A stretch of DNA of 5,626 bases from Nitrospirota bacterium. GTDB taxonomy: Bacteria; Nitrospirota; Nitrospiria; Nitrospirales; UBA8639. A program made the translations under genes and the position numbers. Below are positions 4,142 through 5,626 of this stretch, piece by piece. Location of the stretch: contig JAOUQB010000181.1 in assembly GCA_029879555.1 (NCBI GenBank), forward strand, positions 1 to 5,626, given 5' to 3'. A model generated the notes under the pieces. That model did no database searches. It worked only from the letters and a program-made list of their open reading frames with translations, and was not told the DNA's origin. Position 1 is the first letter of the stretch. Every line of letters begins with the position of its first letter.

Positions 4142-5626
4142 ATCTACGTACCCTAGTGGTGAATGGGTTTAAGTCCTTTGCGGAAACCAAAATAGACTTT
4201 CCCGACGGCATTACAGCAGTGGTCGGTCCCAACGGCACTGGCAAGAGCAATATTGTGGATGCCATTTTATGGGCTATGGGTGAACAAAGTGTCAAAAGTC
4301 TGCGAAGCGAGCGGATGGAAGATGTCATATTCAATGGCACTGAACAACGGAAGCCAATGGGCATGGTCGAGGCTTCTCTTGTTTTTTCGGATGTCACGCC
4401 TCAAGAGTTGGAACCAGTTTCGGCTTTAGTCGAAGGATTGGAGCAAACGACGGATGTCATGATCACCCGCCGGCTCTACCGTGATGGGGACAGCGAATAT
4501 TATTTCAATAAAATTGCCTGTCGCCTTAAAGATATTCGTGGGTTTCTGTGGAATGCCCGGGCAGGAACGCGAGGGCAGTCCGTGATCGAACAGGGCAATA
4601 TTGAGCAATTATTGAGTGCCTCACCACAGGAACGGCGGGAGTTTATCGAGGGGACCGCTGGAATTATTCGCTATAAAAAGCAAAAGGCGGAGGCCTTACG
4701 AAAATTACAGAGTACCGAAAATAATCTGTTGCGAGTTCGAGATATTTTGGGCGAAGTGCATCAACAATTGCGTGTCCTGACTCGACAGGCCAAACAGGCC
4801 GAGGAATATCAAGGACTGTTACAGGAAGCCCGGGATCTTGAAGTGCGGTTGTTAACGGGAGATTTTCGGCGGTTGTTTGCTGACCATTGTGAGGTAGAAA
4901 AGGCCTTACAGGATTCGGAAAACCGTGAGACAGCTTGTGTAGCGGATGAAGTTCGGCTCGTGACTGAGCAACAACAGGCTCAGCTTGAATTGGGGGCCAT
5001 CAATGAATCGCTGCAACAGGCTCAAGATGAATTTCGAGAGATCGAACGACGGATGTCCCAGGCATTGACCGAAATTCAGATCGAACGAAATCGAATAGAG
5101 CAATATGAACAACAGCATGAGCAGGTCATGGAGGAACGCACCCGCCTTCAGGAAACTGGGCAAGAAGTCGTGGTGATGCTCGAAGCTCTTCAGGCGCGAA
5201 TGGTCCAAGCTCGCGTGGAGATTGATGCTTTGGCTGCATCTTTGGCCGAAGGCGAAGAGAGTATGGCGGTGGTGGCGGCTCGCCGTCGGGAAATCCAGGA
5301 GAAGGTCAATTTAGGGCGAGAAGCCATTTTAGCTGTGGCTGTGGAAAAGACCAATATGGAGAATCGGCTCCGAAGTTTGGCAGAAGGGCAGAGTGCCACT
5401 GGACGTCGAATGGAACGGTTAGCGGCCGAATTGACGCAATCTCAATTTGTTCAAACAACTTTGCAAAGTGAACAACAATCGCTTCAGACCCAACGATCAG
5501 CCTTGGAGCAAGAATTAGAAGGATTACGAACCCACCAAGAGCAATTAGAAGTCAGTTTGCAAAGCCATCGAGAAACCCGAGAAGAGCTTGATGGCAAGAT
5601 TTTGGAACTGCAGACCCAGACTGCTG
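4138..5626 (+). CDS. smc: Chromosome segregation ATPase SMC, N-terminal 496 codons, 3' end outside window
   Basis: SMC dimers, with ScpA and ScpB, form the bacterial condensin that loops and arranges the chromosome. The visible part is the N-terminal ATPase half-domain and the ascending coiled coil. The protein opens MNLRTLVVNGFKSFAET, then shows Walker A GPNGTGKSN (30-38, Lys36), the DNA/ATP-contacting stretch SLRSERMEDVIFNG (54-67), RRLYRDGDSEYYFN (111-124) and the Q-loop region VIEQGNIEQLL (149-159, Gln152). From about residue 178 it becomes a charged, Gln/Glu-rich coiled coil without breaks up to the window edge. The hinge, the descending coil and the Walker B half should follow in a protein of about 1,150-1,200 residues. 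Two variants stand out: Thr34 where Ser or Cys is common in Walker A, and EGTAGI (171-176) where E-E-A-A-G is usual. The start is fixed by AGGAGG. No in-frame stop occurs through 5625. Confidence 0.95.
   Translation, partial: MNLRTLVVNGFKSFAETKIDFPDGITAVVGPNGTGKSNIVDAILWAMGEQSVKSLRSERMEDVIFNGTEQRKPMGMVEASLVFSDVTPQELEPVSALVEGLEQTTDVMITRRLYRDGDSEYYFNKIACRLKDIRGFLWNARAGTRGQSVIEQGNIEQLLSASPQERREFIEGTAGIIRYKKQKAEALRKLQSTENNLLRVRDILGEVHQQLRVLTRQAKQAEEYQGLLQEARDLEVRLLTGDFRRLFADHCEVEKALQDSENRETACVADEVRLVTEQQQAQLELGAINESLQQAQDEFREIERRMSQALTEIQIERNRIEQYEQQHEQVMEERTRLQETGQEVVVMLEALQARMVQARVEIDALAASLAEGEESMAVVAARRREIQEKVNLGREAILAVAVEKTNMENRLRSLAEGQSATGRRMERLAAELTQSQFVQTTLQSEQQSLQTQRSALEQELEGLRTHQEQLEVSLQSHRETREELDGKILELQTQTA

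Overview
The window looks like chromosomal DNA from a Gram-negative bacterium. It encodes a lipoprotein of the outer-membrane beta-barrel assembly machine (BamD), a CcdA-type thiol-electron transporter, the last enzyme of the non-mevalonate isoprenoid pathway (IspH), a type II fatty-acid initiation enzyme (FabH) and a chromosome-organising SMC ATPase. By eye the base composition is near 50% GC. The style of the proteins (BamD with a long tail, the variant SMC head motifs) suggests a Nitrospira-like member of the Nitrospirota. That assignment is an inference from general familiarity, not something the sequence proves. I see no insertion sequence, phage gene, CRISPR array, tRNA or rRNA.

Layout. 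Bases 1-363 hold the 3' half of ccdA on the + strand. It converges on bamD (469-1515, - strand) across a gap of about 105 bp. A 231-bp divergent region (1516-1746) separates bamD from fabH (1747-2739, +) and carries two perfect inverted repeats. A 144-bp gap with a third inverted repeat leads to ispH (2884-3822, +), which starts at TTG. A 315-bp gap follows, containing an A/T tract, one perfect DnaA-box match and a possible 13-codon leader ORF. Then smc begins at 4138 and runs off the right edge after 496 codons, before the hinge.

How the genes relate. This is a housekeeping stretch, not one pathway operon. fabH starts acyl chains for membrane lipids, ispH makes the C5 units for quinones and undecaprenyl carriers, bamD builds the outer membrane, ccdA supplies reducing power outside the cytoplasmic membrane, and smc compacts the chromosome. 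The gaps of 144 and 315 bp between the three rightward genes suggest separate transcription units, or at least internal promoters.

No obviously new multi-gene system is visible. The most unusual item is the C-terminal tail of BamD: about 97 residues of Pro/Ser/Thr-rich sequence carrying two copies of a C-x2-G-x-W-C motif, the second forming the exact C-terminus. Secondary points are the paired hairpins before fabH, the DnaA box beside an A/T tract before smc, and the ATGA overlap between a leader ORF and smc.
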